A stretch of 64,000 nucleotides of DNA from Blastomonas fulva (GCF_003431825.1 NZ_CP020083.1:3572501-3636500); one strand, 5' to 3'; numbered from the stretch's first letter, positions 17,607-26,610 are shown. Numbers and translations are program-made. Notes: generated by a model from the sequence alone, not told the origin.

Positions 17607-17625
17607 ATGGCACAACAAGTGTCAT
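17607..17625. promoter_or_regulatory. Isolated repeat resembling the sulfatase operator
   Basis: ATGGCAC and GTGTCAT flank a 5-base loop and share the TGGCA-N7-TGTCA geometry of operators 1-3. It lies in a 190-base stretch with no clear downstream gene in either direction, so it may be chance or may belong to an unannotated transcript. Confidence 0.3.
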
Positions 17626-17753
17626 TAAACGGTAACATTGAGATATTGAATGGCGGGCCGGTACGTAACTTGCCTCAAAGCCGCGACCGACCCGCCTCTT
17701 CCCGCCTGCTCCCGGTTGCGACCCGGCAGGCATGAAGATTCCGCTATAGCGAT

Positions 17754-18095
17754 TCAGTTCCGGGCGGGATCGCCCTCCGGACGCAGCAGCGCTTGCTCGT
17801 TGACGAAACGGTCGGCCTCCCACAGCAATGATACCGTGCTGCGCAATCCGTGCTTGTCGGACCGCCAAAAGCCGGCATCGCGCAGCTTTACGGCCAGCGC
17901 ACGCAATTTCAGCCGCGCATCCGCCACTTCCTCGAAGCCCTGGCTGTCGGCGGCGACCAGCAAAGCGGCGCGCAGCCGCGCGGTGGCCGCCTCGAACGCC
18001 TCCTGCTCGCTCAGGCTCACCGTCGCGGGACGCGGGGTCTCCGCGGCAAAGGGCGACGCGTGATCTGGATTCGAAAGGGGGGCGGATGTGGTCAT
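17754..18095 (-). CDS. Small protein of unknown function
   Basis: The product is 113 aa, acidic-to-neutral and helical (SLSEQEAFEAATARLRAALL, FEEVADARLKLRALAVKLR), with no signal or membrane segment. The composition looks like a real protein, unlike the opposite-strand frame. GGGGAGG abuts the ATG at 18095, which is closer than a normal ribosome site. Upstream, at 18128-18154, an AT-rich imperfect inverted repeat (TAAGTT ... AACTTA) could be a promoter or operator. I do not recognise the family. Confidence 0.6.
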   Translation of the reverse strand: MTTSAPLSNPDHASPFAAETPRPATVSLSEQEAFEAATARLRAALLVAADSQGFEEVADARLKLRALAVKLRDAGFWRSDKHGLRSTVSLLWEADRFVNEQALLRPEGDPARN

Positions 18096-18198
18096 CCTCC
18101 CCGTCTACGGAATGTTTCCGGTGATTGTAAGTTTATTACCGTAAAACGAACTTATGTAACCAACAGTTCATCCGATGTTCAGCTGATACCGGTGTCTT

Positions 18199-18849
18199 TC
18201 ACCCGGTTTTAGCGCGCAGCAGGCCCGGCATGATGATGTCGAGCGTGTGATCGGCATAGTCGTCGCGCATCTGCTCGGTCATCTCGCTCTGGCCATAGCA
18301 ATGCTGCAGCACCAGCCGCGCCGAGAAGAACCGGTCGGCAGCGCCGGTAACGGTGAAATAGAACAACTGCGGATCGATCGGGCGGAACACCCCCTTCTGC
18401 ACGCCCTCATCAATCAGCCGCGCATAGGCGGCCGAGATGGGAAGCAGGTAATCGTCCGCGATCTTGCGCGAAACATCGGGCGAGGCATCGCGCACCAGCC
18501 GCATCAGCAGCCGGTTGAGATAGGGGAAGCGGAAATAGGTGCCGATCACCGCACGGATATGGACGCGCAGCTTTTCGTCGGGCGCAAAATCCTTGGCCAC
18601 CAGCGCACCCAGGCTGTTGACGATGTTGCGCATATCGCGTTCCAGCAGCGCCAGCATCAGGCCCTGCTTGTTGCCAAAATAATATTTGACGAGCGCGCTG
18701 TTGAGCCCCGATCGCAGCGACAGTTCGCTCAGCGACAGGTCAACCGTGTCGCCATCGCGCATGATTTGGCTGGCCGCTTCGATCAGCTGATCACGGGCGT
18801 TGCGTTCGCCATCGGGAGCCTGTGGCGCGTCATTCATAATCGGGTTCAT
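18199..18849 (-). CDS. TetR-family regulator of the CoA catabolic cluster
   Basis: The product is 216 aa from 18849, or 212 from ATG at 18837. The N-terminal TetR helix-turn-helix is DLSLSELSLRSGLNSALVKYYFGNKQGLM; the C-terminal ligand-binding domain is complete. The second ATG overlaps the crotonase stop (ATGAATGA), so it is translated with that gene and is the last member of the catabolic cluster. It is the best candidate to bind the 18-bp palindromes at 21950 and 26560. The effector is probably a CoA thioester or pathway intermediate, by analogy with other TetR regulators of beta-oxidation. Confidence 0.9.
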   Translation of the reverse strand: MNPIMNDAPQAPDGERNARDQLIEAASQIMRDGDTVDLSLSELSLRSGLNSALVKYYFGNKQGLMLALLERDMRNIVNSLGALVAKDFAPDEKLRVHIRAVIGTYFRFPYLNRLLMRLVRDASPDVSRKIADDYLLPISAAYARLIDEGVQKGVFRPIDPQLFYFTVTGAADRFFSARLVLQHCYGQSEMTEQMRDDYADHTLDIIMPGLLRAKTG

Positions 18850-19696
18850 CCCACCATGGATAGAAACCCGGCATGTCGGATGCAACCCGGTCTGGATAAG
18901 TCGCGGCGCGCTTCTCGAGGAAGCTTGCAATGCCTTCTGCCGCGTCGCCCGATCGCGACCGGGTGTAGATCGCCCGGCTGTCGATGCGGTGCGCATACAT
19001 CGGGTGCGGCGCGGAAGGCAGCCGCCAGAGCATCGCGCGGGTCAGTGCCACCGAGACCGGCGCGGTGTTGTCGGCAATCTCGCGCGCCAGAGCGGTCGCT
19101 GCGGGGATCAGGTCCTCGGGGGCATGCACCGATCGCACCAGTCCGCCTGCCAGCGCTTCCTGGGCATCGAACACCCGGCCGGTCATGCACCATTCGAGCG
19201 CTTGTTGTTGCCCGACCAGCCTGGGCAGGAACCACGAGGACGCAGCCTCGGGGACGATCCCGCGCCGCGCGAAGACGAAACCGAACCGCGCGGCGCTGGA
19301 GGCAAGCCGCATGTCCATCGGCAATTGCATCGTCGCGCCAATACCCACCGCCGCGCCGTTGATCGCACCGATAATGGGCTTGGTGCACTGGAACATTCGC
19401 AAGGTCAGCCTGCCGCCGCTGTCGCGCACGCGCTCGTCAGACAGGTCGGTGACCGCTTCGTCGCTGGAGAACGGTCCGCCGCCGCTGTCGGGAGTCAGGT
19501 CCGCTCCGGCGCAGAATGCCCTGCCCTCGCCGGTCACGATCACCGCGCGGACGTCGTCATCGGCGTCGATCCGGTCCAACGCGTCGATCATCTCGAGCAT
19601 CATCGTGCCGGTAAAGGCATTCATCTTTTCTGGACGGTTCAGCGTGATGGTCGCAATGCCGTCATCAACCGAATAGCGGATGGTGGTGTAATCCAT
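18830..19696 (-). CDS. Enoyl-CoA hydratase/isomerase family protein
   Basis: The product is 288 aa with the crotonase fold: ITLNRPEKMNAFTGTMM, GRAFCAGADLTPDSGG (oxyanion-hole region) and GAINGAAVGIGATMQLPMD. Crotonases hydrate or isomerise enoyl-CoA thioesters. The residues that set hydratase versus isomerase activity cannot be judged by eye. It is in the same-strand array with thiolase, SDR, P450 and acyl-CoA synthetase and overlaps the TetR gene. It would act after dehydrogenation of the CoA ester. Confidence 0.93.
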   Translation of the reverse strand: MDYTTIRYSVDDGIATITLNRPEKMNAFTGTMMLEMIDALDRIDADDDVRAVIVTGEGRAFCAGADLTPDSGGGPFSSDEAVTDLSDERVRDSGGRLTLRMFQCTKPIIGAINGAAVGIGATMQLPMDMRLASSAARFGFVFARRGIVPEAASSWFLPRLVGQQQALEWCMTGRVFDAQEALAGGLVRSVHAPEDLIPAATALAREIADNTAPVSVALTRAMLWRLPSAPHPMYAHRIDSRAIYTRSRSGDAAEGIASFLEKRAATYPDRVASDMPGFYPWWDEPDYE

Positions 19697-19758
19697 TGCG
19701 ATCGCCCTTCCCGAAAAGACACCCCGCCCGGCGTGAACCGGGCGGGATTGTTGAGGTG

Positions 19759-20541
19759 TCAGCGCGGCGCCATGCGGATGCCGCCATCGAGACGCACATC
19801 TTCACCGTTGAAATAACCGCATTCGATCATCGTCATCGCCAGCTGTGCATATTCTTCCGGATTGCCCAGACGCTTGGGGAACGGCACCGATGCGCCCAGC
19901 GCATCCTTGACCGGCTGCGGCGCGGCGGCAAGCAGCGGGGTGTTGAAGATGCCAGGCAGGATGGTGTTGACGCGGATGCCCTCGCCGGAAAGGTCGCGCG
20001 CGATCGGCAGCGTCATGCCGACAACGCCGCCCTTGGATGCCGAATAGGCCGCCTGGCCGATCTGGCCGTCTTCTGCCGCCACCGATGCGGTGTTGACGAT
20101 CGCACCGCGATCGCCATCGGGCAGCGGGTCGAGCGTCATCATGCCAGCAGCCGACTTGGCGATGCAGCGGAAGGTGCCGACGAGGTTGATCTGGATGATC
20201 CAGTTGAACGCATCGAGCGGGAAGTGCTTGATGCTGCCGTCGTCGCGCGAGCGGCTGGCGGTCTTGATCGCGTTGCCGGTGCCTGCGCAATTGACCAGGA
20301 TACGCTCCTGGCCGATGGCAGCGCGCGCCTTGGCGAAGCCTGCGTCGACGCTGGCATCGTCGGTCACGTTCACTTCGCAGAACACGCCGCCGATCTCGTT
20401 GGCGAGCGCGGTGCCCTTTTCTTCCTGCAGATCGAAGATAGCGACCTTGACGCCCTTGGCGGCAAGCGCGCGGGCGGTGGCAGCGCCAAGGCCCGATGCG
20501 CCGCCGGTGACGACAGCGGAAATGGTGGAATCGAGAATCAT
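19759..20541 (-). CDS. SDR oxidoreductase, 3-hydroxyacyl-CoA dehydrogenase-like
   Basis: The product is 260 aa, a classical SDR: cofactor motif TGGASGLG (residues 12-19), Asp near the end of beta-2 (AIFDLQEE) implying NAD, NCAGTG, and the catalytic YSASK. The insertion before the Tyr and the overall pattern resemble type-2 3-hydroxyacyl-CoA dehydrogenases (17-beta-HSD10 group), which act on branched acyl-CoA and steroid substrates. It sits between thiolase and crotonase in a beta-oxidation array, consistent with oxidation of the 3-hydroxyacyl-CoA intermediate. Confidence 0.9.
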   Translation of the reverse strand: MILDSTISAVVTGGASGLGAATARALAAKGVKVAIFDLQEEKGTALANEIGGVFCEVNVTDDASVDAGFAKARAAIGQERILVNCAGTGNAIKTASRSRDDGSIKHFPLDAFNWIIQINLVGTFRCIAKSAAGMMTLDPLPDGDRGAIVNTASVAAEDGQIGQAAYSASKGGVVGMTLPIARDLSGEGIRVNTILPGIFNTPLLAAAPQPVKDALGASVPFPKRLGNPEEYAQLAMTMIECGYFNGEDVRLDGGIRMAPR

Positions 20542-20575
20542 GAAGTGTCTCCTGGAAATGTAATCAATCTTCAGT

Positions 20576-20706
20576 CCTCCCCGGACCGGGGAGGTGGCAG
20601 TCCGCAGGACTGACGGAGGGGCAACGGGCTCATGCCGACATTCGCGACTGCGCCTGGACGCTTCCCCTCCACCGCTCCGCGGTCCCCCTCCCCGTTCCGG
20701 GGAGGG
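20576..20706. repeat. Intergenic palindromic repeat pair
   Basis: A perfect hairpin CCTCCCCGG-A-CCGGGGAGG (20576-20594) and CCCTCCCCG-TTC-CGGGGAGGG (20686-20706) flank a central segment with a further CAGTCC/GGACTG stem. They look like the REP-type elements common in alphaproteobacterial intergenic DNA. They lie between the thiolase and SDR genes and could modulate mRNA stability within the cluster. Confidence 0.7.
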
Positions 20707-20717
20707 TCAATCAGGGC

Positions 20718-21890
20718 TCAGCTCAGCCGTTCGATGATCATGACATTGGCCTGGCCGCCGCCTTCGCACATCGTCTGCAGGCCGTATTTGCCGCCGCGCG
20801 TTTCCAGCGCGTTGAGCAAGGTCGCCATCAGCTTGGTGCCCGATGCGCCGAGAGGATGGCCCAGCGCAATCGCGCCGCCGTTGACGTTGAGCCGGTCGTG
20901 GCTCGCGCCGAGGTACGACAACCACGCCAGCGGCACCGGCGCAAACGCTTCGTTGACTTCGTACAGATCGATGTCGTCGATCTTCATCCCCGCCCGCTTG
21001 AGCGCGCGCTCGGTGGCGAACAGCGGTTCTTCGAGCATGATCACCGGATCACCCGCGGTCACCGATACGTGGTGGATACGCGCGCGCGGAGTCAGACCAT
21101 GGTCCTTGAGCGCCTGTTCGGACACGATCAGCACCGCCGAGGCGCCATCGCAGATCTGGCTGGCATTGGCGGCGGACAGCAGCCCGGTTTCGGAGATCCG
21201 CTTGACTCCGGCGATGCCTTCGAGCGTCGCATCGAAGCGGATGCCCTCATCGACCTTGTGCCATTCCTTGCCCTCGGGAGTCTCGATCTCGAGCGGAACG
21301 ATCTCGTTGTCGAATGCACCCGCCTGGGTGGCGGCAGCCGCGCGGCGGTGGCTCTCGAGCGAAAAGGCGTCGATCTGCTCCTTGGTCTGGCCGTGCTTCT
21401 TGACGATCATTTCGGCGCCATCGAACTGGCTGAACATCACGCCGGGGAAGGCCTCTTCCAGCCGTGCCGACTTGTAGTTGCCCATGCCCGCCTTCATGTA
21501 GAGCACTGCAGTCGAGCCCATCGGCACGCGGGTCATGCTTTCGATCCCGCTGGCGAGCACGATGTCCTGCGTACCGCTCATCACCGCCTGCGCTGCAAAC
21601 TGCATCGCCTGCTGCGACGAACCGCACTGGCGATCGATGGTGACGGCAGGGATGCTGTCGGGCAGCTTGGATGCCAGCACCGCGTTGCGGCCCAGATCCA
21701 TCGTCTGCTCGCCGCCCTGGCCGACGCAGCCGGTGATGACGTCGTCGATCGCCTTGAGGTCGAAATCGTTGCGGCTGCCGATGGCATCGAACACCGCTGC
21801 GCCCAGATCGACCGGGTGGATGCCCGCAAGCCGTCCGCCGCGACGACCACCTGCGGTGCGCACCGCATCGACAATATATGCATGAGCCAT
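20718..21890 (-). CDS. Acetyl-CoA acyltransferase (thiolase)
   Basis: The product is 390 aa, typical for degradative thiolases, which cleave 3-ketoacyl-CoA to acetyl-CoA (or propionyl-CoA) plus a shortened acyl-CoA. The acyl-accepting cysteine is in DRQCGSSQQA (near 88), the His in NGGAIALGHPLGASG and the second Cys in MCEGGGQANV. ATG at 21890 follows GGAGAG. It is the first gene behind the palindrome at 21950 and heads the thiolase-SDR-crotonase-TetR series. Confidence 0.95.
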   Translation of the reverse strand: MAHAYIVDAVRTAGGRRGGRLAGIHPVDLGAAVFDAIGSRNDFDLKAIDDVITGCVGQGGEQTMDLGRNAVLASKLPDSIPAVTIDRQCGSSQQAMQFAAQAVMSGTQDIVLASGIESMTRVPMGSTAVLYMKAGMGNYKSARLEEAFPGVMFSQFDGAEMIVKKHGQTKEQIDAFSLESHRRAAAATQAGAFDNEIVPLEIETPEGKEWHKVDEGIRFDATLEGIAGVKRISETGLLSAANASQICDGASAVLIVSEQALKDHGLTPRARIHHVSVTAGDPVIMLEEPLFATERALKRAGMKIDDIDLYEVNEAFAPVPLAWLSYLGASHDRLNVNGGAIALGHPLGASGTKLMATLLNALETRGGKYGLQTMCEGGGQANVMIIERLS

Positions 21891-21949
21891 GAATTTCTCT
21901 CCTTGGAACCAGGGGACCGGGCCACCCTTGGGCCCGAGTCCGTCGTGGA

Positions 21950-21967
21950 TTTAACCGTTCGATTAAA
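21950..21967 (-). promoter_or_regulatory. TetR-type palindrome upstream of thiolase
   Basis: TTTAACCG-TT-CGATTAAA: 7 of 8 arm positions pair, and it is nearly identical to the perfect palindrome at 26560. It is 59 bases upstream of the thiolase start. Two copies at the two longest upstream gaps of the cluster suggest that the cluster's TetR protein controls both promoters. Confidence 0.7.
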
Positions 21968-22017
21968 CAGCGTTGCGCCTGGCGTCAACGATAAGGTCAA
22001 TCGCGGCCCATCTTCAT

Positions 22018-22099
22018 CACCCCCGCGAAGGCGAGGGTGCATCTATCGCCCAAAATCTGCAGCAGAGCCCCTCCCCGGGGCGCGCCCGGGGAGAGGGCT
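22018..22099. repeat. Intergenic palindromes downstream of aldehyde dehydrogenase
   Basis: Two hairpins: CACCCCCGC-GAAG-GCGAGGGTG (22018-22039) and a longer one built on CTCCCCGGG/CCCGGGGAG (22066-22099), which ends three bases before the dehydrogenase stop. They resemble the REP-like elements at 20576 and 57445 and may act as an mRNA 3' barrier for the dehydrogenase transcript. Confidence 0.65.
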
Positions 22100-22102
22100 G
22101 GA

Positions 22103-23530
22103 TCACGCCACTGCTTTCTCGCGCTTTACGGTAATCACCTGCGGATAGGTGAACTCGAGCAGGCCTTCCTTGCCATATTCAGCGCCGAAGCCTGACTGCT
22201 TGTGCCCGGCGAAAGGCGCGAAGGGCGACAGGTGGAGGAACTCGTTGACCCACACGGTGCCGGTTTCGAGCTGCTCGGCAACGCGCACGCCCTCTTCGGG
22301 ATTGCTGGTCCAGACAGCGCCAGCCAGGCCGTAATCCGAAGCATTGGCGCGCGCGATCGCTTCGTCGACAGTGGCGAACTTCATCAGCGGCATCACCGGG
22401 CCGAACTGCTCCTCGGCAACGATGCGGGCATTTTCGGGCGGGTTGTCGAGGATGGTGATCGGCACGTAATAGCCGGGCACCGAGGGATCGTGATCGCCGC
22501 CGACCAGGAACTTGTAGCCATTGTCCTTGGCATCCTGGATCAGCTCGAGCACGCGCTCATACTGCTTCTTGTTCTGGATCGGTCCGACCGCCGTGCCCTG
22601 CTCGGCGCCATCGCCGACCTTCACATGGCGGGCGTATTCGGCGATCGCGGCGGACAGCTCGTCATAGATATCCTCGTGGATGTAGATGCGCTTGGCCGCG
22701 ACGCAGATCTGGCCGGCGTTGGTGAAGCTCGACCAGAACAATTGCTCGGCCACCTTCTTGACGTCGGCATCGGGCAGCACGATCGACGCGTCGTTGCCGC
22801 CGAGCTCGAGCGTGATGCGCTTCAAGTCCTTCGAAGCCGATTCCATCACCCGCTTGCCGGTCGCGGTCGATCCGGTGAAGGTGATCTTGTCGATATCGGG
22901 GTGCGAGGTGATCATCGGGCCCAGATCATCGCCGCCGGTGATGACGTTGAGCACGCCTGCGGGCACTTTGTCGGCGACCAGTTCCATGATGCGGAGCGTC
23001 GCCAGCGGGGTGAACGGCGAAGGCTTGAGCACGATGGTGCAGCCCGACAGCAGCGCAGGGACGATCTTCTGGACCGCCATCATCACCGGAAAGTTCCACG
23101 GCACGATGCCGCCGACCACGCCCACCGGAACGCGCCGGGTGCGCGACAACCGGGTCTCGCTGTCCTCGTTGATCTCGTCTTCCAGGCTCAGCGTCGACTG
23201 TGCTGCGGACATCGCTGCGGCGCCATAGATCTCGCCGGTGGCCTGCGCGTGCGGCTTGCCCTGCTCGCTGGTCAGCAGACGCATCAGCTCGTCGGCATTT
23301 TCCTTGATCGCGGCGGAAATCTTCATGATCACCGCACGGCGATCCTCGATCGGGGTCTTGGACCAGGTCTTGAACGCGGCACGCGCCGCGGCGACCGCAC
23401 GGTCCAGCTCTGCCTGGCCGCAATCGGGCACCTGGCCGATCACCTGCTCGTTGGCGGGGTTGACCACGTCTATCCACTTACCGGGCTTTTCGAGCTTGCC
23501 GTCGATGAGCACGCTATATTGCTGAACCAT
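22103..23530 (-). CDS. NAD(P)-dependent aldehyde dehydrogenase
   Basis: The product is 475 aa, full length for the ALDH superfamily. Visible: PVGVVGGIVPWNFP, the Rossmann FTGSTATGKRVM, the general-base motif LELGGNDASI and the catalytic Cys in NAGQICVAAKR. It oxidises an aldehyde to a carboxylate. It lies between the P450 and thiolase genes on the same strand, fitting a route in which the P450 makes an alcohol or aldehyde, this enzyme makes the acid and the acyl-CoA synthetase activates it. The substrate is not identifiable. Confidence 0.94.
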   Translation of the reverse strand: MVQQYSVLIDGKLEKPGKWIDVVNPANEQVIGQVPDCGQAELDRAVAAARAAFKTWSKTPIEDRRAVIMKISAAIKENADELMRLLTSEQGKPHAQATGEIYGAAAMSAAQSTLSLEDEINEDSETRLSRTRRVPVGVVGGIVPWNFPVMMAVQKIVPALLSGCTIVLKPSPFTPLATLRIMELVADKVPAGVLNVITGGDDLGPMITSHPDIDKITFTGSTATGKRVMESASKDLKRITLELGGNDASIVLPDADVKKVAEQLFWSSFTNAGQICVAAKRIYIHEDIYDELSAAIAEYARHVKVGDGAEQGTAVGPIQNKKQYERVLELIQDAKDNGYKFLVGGDHDPSVPGYYVPITILDNPPENARIVAEEQFGPVMPLMKFATVDEAIARANASDYGLAGAVWTSNPEEGVRVAEQLETGTVWVNEFLHLSPFAPFAGHKQSGFGAEYGKEGLLEFTYPQVITVKREKAVA

Positions 23531-23638
23531 GAGATGTTCCTTTCCTGTGAAGTGTTTTCATATGGGCTTTGGCCGCGAGGTTACATCGCCACCCGGCCGC
23601 AAGCCACTATCTATTCGTCCGCCGATGCACCTGAGCGC

Positions 23639-24931
23639 TCAGCTTGCAACAAAGCGGATCGGAAGCGTCTTGGGCCCGCCGACGAAGGTGCTGGAAGCGC
23701 GCTGCGGGGTGCCCGCAAGCTCCACCGATTCGACCCGGTCGAGCAGTTCCTCGAACAATATCCGCATTTCCATCCGCGCCAGATGCAGCCCCAGACACTG
23801 GTGCACCCCTGCGCCGAACGCGACGTGCCGGTTGGGCCCGCGCGCCGCATCGAACCGGTCGGGATCATCGAACACGCGCTCGTCGTGGTTGCCTGAGACA
23901 TAGCAGAGCATCAGCCAGTCATCCTTGGCAATGGCCTGTCCGCCGATCTCGCAATCCTCCGCTGCGGTGCGCATGAAATGCTGCACCGGCGTGGTCCAGC
24001 GGATCGCTTCCTCGATCAGCCCGGGCAGCAGGCTGCGGTCGGCCTTGATCCGGGCGAACTGCTCGGGATCGTTGGCCAGCGCCCACATCGCGCCTGCGGT
24101 CGAGGCCGAGGTGGTGTCGTGTCCGGCGGCAGCGACGATGATATAATAACCTGCAGCATTGCGGTCGCTGATCGGCTCGCCATCGATCGTCGCATTGGCG
24201 ATGACGCTGGCGACATCGTCGCGCGGACTTGCGCGGCGGTCCGCCGCCAGCTTCATGAAATAGCCCTCGAAATCGCGCACCGCATCGACCACGAACTGCA
24301 TCACCTGCTCCGGTGTCAGGTCGACCGAGCGCGCCCGGTTGAGATCGGGGTCCTCGCCGCCGAACATCTCCTGGGTGAGCTTGAGCATCAGCGGCTCGTC
24401 CTCGTGCGGCACGCCGAGGATCTGCATGACGACATGCAGCGGATACAGCGCCGAGACCTGGTGGACGAAATCGCACGCGCCGCCGGTCGCCACCATCGCG
24501 TCGATCGAGGCACGCGCGATCTCGCGAATCCGCGCCTCGATGCCGCCAAGGTTCTTGGGCATGAACCAGCTCTGGGTGAGCTTGCGGTAATCCATGTGCT
24601 CGGGCGCATCCATGGTCACCAGCGATCGCACCAGATGCGGGCTTCCGCCGGTGATCATGTGGGTGAGCATCTGCACCGCCACCGGGCCCAGCACTACCGA
24701 CTTGGGCGCGTTGAGAAACCGCGCATTGTCCTTGCTCACCGTCATGATGTCTTCATGCCGGGTGATCGCCCAGAACGGCATATAGCCTTCCGCCTGCACC
24801 AGCCCCACGGGCATGTTGTCACGCGCCCAGCGGAACTTGGTCTTCAGATCGTCCCACTGGCCATAGGCAACCGGGTTGACGATCGCCGATGCGATCTCGG
24901 AAGGCAGCGTGGCGGGGGCGATCGTCGCCAT
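23639..24931 (-). CDS. Cytochrome P450
   Basis: The product is 430 aa, soluble, class I bacterial type. I-helix AAGHDTTSAST, ExxR in EEAIRWTTP and the heme-ligand loop AFGAGVHQCLGLHLAR are all intact. The organisation resembles CYP108/124/125-like enzymes acting on terpenoid or steroid side chains, but the family cannot be assigned by eye. No ferredoxin or ferredoxin reductase is encoded in the cluster, so electron partners must come from elsewhere. It follows the acyl-CoA synthetase gene by four bases, so the two are co-transcribed. Confidence 0.95.
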   Translation of the reverse strand: MATIAPATLPSEIASAIVNPVAYGQWDDLKTKFRWARDNMPVGLVQAEGYMPFWAITRHEDIMTVSKDNARFLNAPKSVVLGPVAVQMLTHMITGGSPHLVRSLVTMDAPEHMDYRKLTQSWFMPKNLGGIEARIREIARASIDAMVATGGACDFVHQVSALYPLHVVMQILGVPHEDEPLMLKLTQEMFGGEDPDLNRARSVDLTPEQVMQFVVDAVRDFEGYFMKLAADRRASPRDDVASVIANATIDGEPISDRNAAGYYIIVAAAGHDTTSASTAGAMWALANDPEQFARIKADRSLLPGLIEEAIRWTTPVQHFMRTAAEDCEIGGQAIAKDDWLMLCYVSGNHDERVFDDPDRFDAARGPNRHVAFGAGVHQCLGLHLARMEMRILFEELLDRVESVELAGTPQRASSTFVGGPKTLPIRFVAS

Positions 24932-24935
24932 GCGA

Positions 24936-26474
24936 TCAACCCTCCGCCAGCGCGCTGTCGGCCTTGGCCTTGGCCCAATATTCGTCGCGCAGCAGCCGTT
25001 TGTAGAGCTTGCCGGTCGCGTGGCGGGGCAGTTCGTCGCGGAAATCGATCTGGCGCGGAATCTTTACCCCCGACAACGACTTGCGCAGATAGCCGCTGAG
25101 CTCCTCGGCGAGCGCATCGCCGGCTTCGGCCAGATCGAGCGGCTGCACGATGGCGACCACGCGCTCGCCCATATCGGGGCACGGCGCGCCGATCACCGCA
25201 GCGTCCGCGACGCGGGGATGGCTGACCAGCAGATTCTCGATTTCCTGCGGGTAGATGTTCACGCCGCCCGAGATGATCATGAAACTCTTGCGGTCGGTGA
25301 GGTAGAGAAAGCCATCCTCGTCGATCCAGCCGACATCGCCAAGCGTCGTCCAGCCTTGCGGATGCGTCGCCTCGCGGGTCTTGGCCGAATCATTGTGATA
25401 GACGAACGTGCCGCCGCCCTCGAAATACACCGTGCCCTCGGTGCGCGCAGGAACCTCGTTGCCCTCCTCGTCGCAGATCCGCACGATACCCATCAGCGCG
25501 CGGCCGACCGAGCCCTGGTGCGTCAGCCAGTCTTCGCTCGAGATGAAGGTGAAGCCGTTGCCCTCGGTCCCGGCATAATATTCCTTGAGCACCGGCCCCC
25601 ACCAGTCGATCATCGCCTGCTTGACCGGCACCGGGCACGGCGCTGCGGCGTGGACTGCGGACCTGAGGCTCGAGACATCGTAGCGGGTGCGGATGTCCTC
25701 GGGCAGCTTGAGCATACGGGTGAAATGCGTCGGCACCCATTGGCTGACATTGACCTTGTAGCGTTCGATCAAGGCGAGCGCGGCTTCCGGATCGAACTTT
25801 TCCATCACGATCACGGTGCCGCCCAATTTGTGCACCGTCATGCACCAGCGCAGCGGCGCGGCGTGATACAGCGGCGCGGGCGAGAGATAGATGCTGTTCG
25901 CGCCAAAGCCGAATGCGCCCTGCGCCAGTGCGACCAGCGAATTGCTCGCGGCGATGTCGCCATCCTCGGGCAACGGCAGCCTGACCCCCTTGGGACGCCC
26001 GGTGGTGCCCGACGAATAGAGCATGTCGGCGCCCGCGCGCTGATCGGCGATGGGGGTGTCAGGCAGGCCATCGAGCACCGCCAGGAAGCCTGCATCGTCC
26101 AGACTGACCACCGGCACATCGGGGCATTGTTGCCGGATGGCAGGCAGCTGCGCAGCCAGAGTGTCCGACGTCACCAGCAGCTTTGCACCGCTGTCCTGCA
26201 CAATATAGGCGATTTCGTCAGCGGTCAGGCGGTTGGATATCGCCACGAAAATCAGCCCCGAGCGCTGCGCCCCCCAAACGACATCGAAATATTCGGCGCG
26301 ATTCTCCAGACACAGCGCCACGGTGTCGCCAATGGCCAGCCCCTGGCTGCGCAGATAGTGCGCGATCTGGTTGGAACGGCGATCCAGCTGGTCATAGCTG
26401 ATCTGGCGGCCCGATCCGGCCATGATGATCGCGGGCTTGGCGCCCTCCGTCCGGGCATGGACCGATGGATGCAT
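24936..26474 (-). CDS. Acyl-CoA synthetase (AMP-forming)
   Basis: The product is 512 aa from ATG at 26474, ten bases after AGGAGG; a longer frame to 26519 lacks support. It is an ANL-superfamily adenylating enzyme with P-loop YSSGTTGRPKGV, the YYAGTEGNGFT motif, DVGWIDEDGFLYLTDRKSFM and the C-terminal catalytic Lys region PRHATGKLYKR. It activates a carboxylic acid to its CoA thioester. It is the first gene of the cluster, behind the perfect palindrome at 26560, and probably commits the acid made by P450 and ALDH to beta-oxidation. Confidence 0.94.
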   Translation of the reverse strand: MHPSVHARTEGAKPAIIMAGSGRQISYDQLDRRSNQIAHYLRSQGLAIGDTVALCLENRAEYFDVVWGAQRSGLIFVAISNRLTADEIAYIVQDSGAKLLVTSDTLAAQLPAIRQQCPDVPVVSLDDAGFLAVLDGLPDTPIADQRAGADMLYSSGTTGRPKGVRLPLPEDGDIAASNSLVALAQGAFGFGANSIYLSPAPLYHAAPLRWCMTVHKLGGTVIVMEKFDPEAALALIERYKVNVSQWVPTHFTRMLKLPEDIRTRYDVSSLRSAVHAAAPCPVPVKQAMIDWWGPVLKEYYAGTEGNGFTFISSEDWLTHQGSVGRALMGIVRICDEEGNEVPARTEGTVYFEGGGTFVYHNDSAKTREATHPQGWTTLGDVGWIDEDGFLYLTDRKSFMIISGGVNIYPQEIENLLVSHPRVADAAVIGAPCPDMGERVVAIVQPLDLAEAGDALAEELSGYLRKSLSGVKIPRQIDFRDELPRHATGKLYKRLLRDEYWAKAKADSALAEG

Positions 26475-26559
26475 TGCGACATTCCCTCCTGTGCAAGGAT
26501 TTCCTCCACAGGGCAGCATAAGCCGCCCGGGGCGATTCCTGTTGTTGGACGGAGCATCG

Positions 26560-26577
26560 TTTAATCGTGCGATTAAA
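26560..26577 (-). promoter_or_regulatory. Perfect 18-bp palindrome upstream of acyl-CoA synthetase
   Basis: TTTAATCG-TG-CGATTAAA has 8 of 8 arm pairs and is 85 bases upstream of the synthetase start. Size and symmetry are typical of TetR operators. The second copy at 21950 and the TetR gene at the end of the cluster support an autoregulated circuit. Confidence 0.75.
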
Positions 26578-26610
26578 GCAACGCCAAACTGCGCCTGGCG
26601 GACCTCTCAA

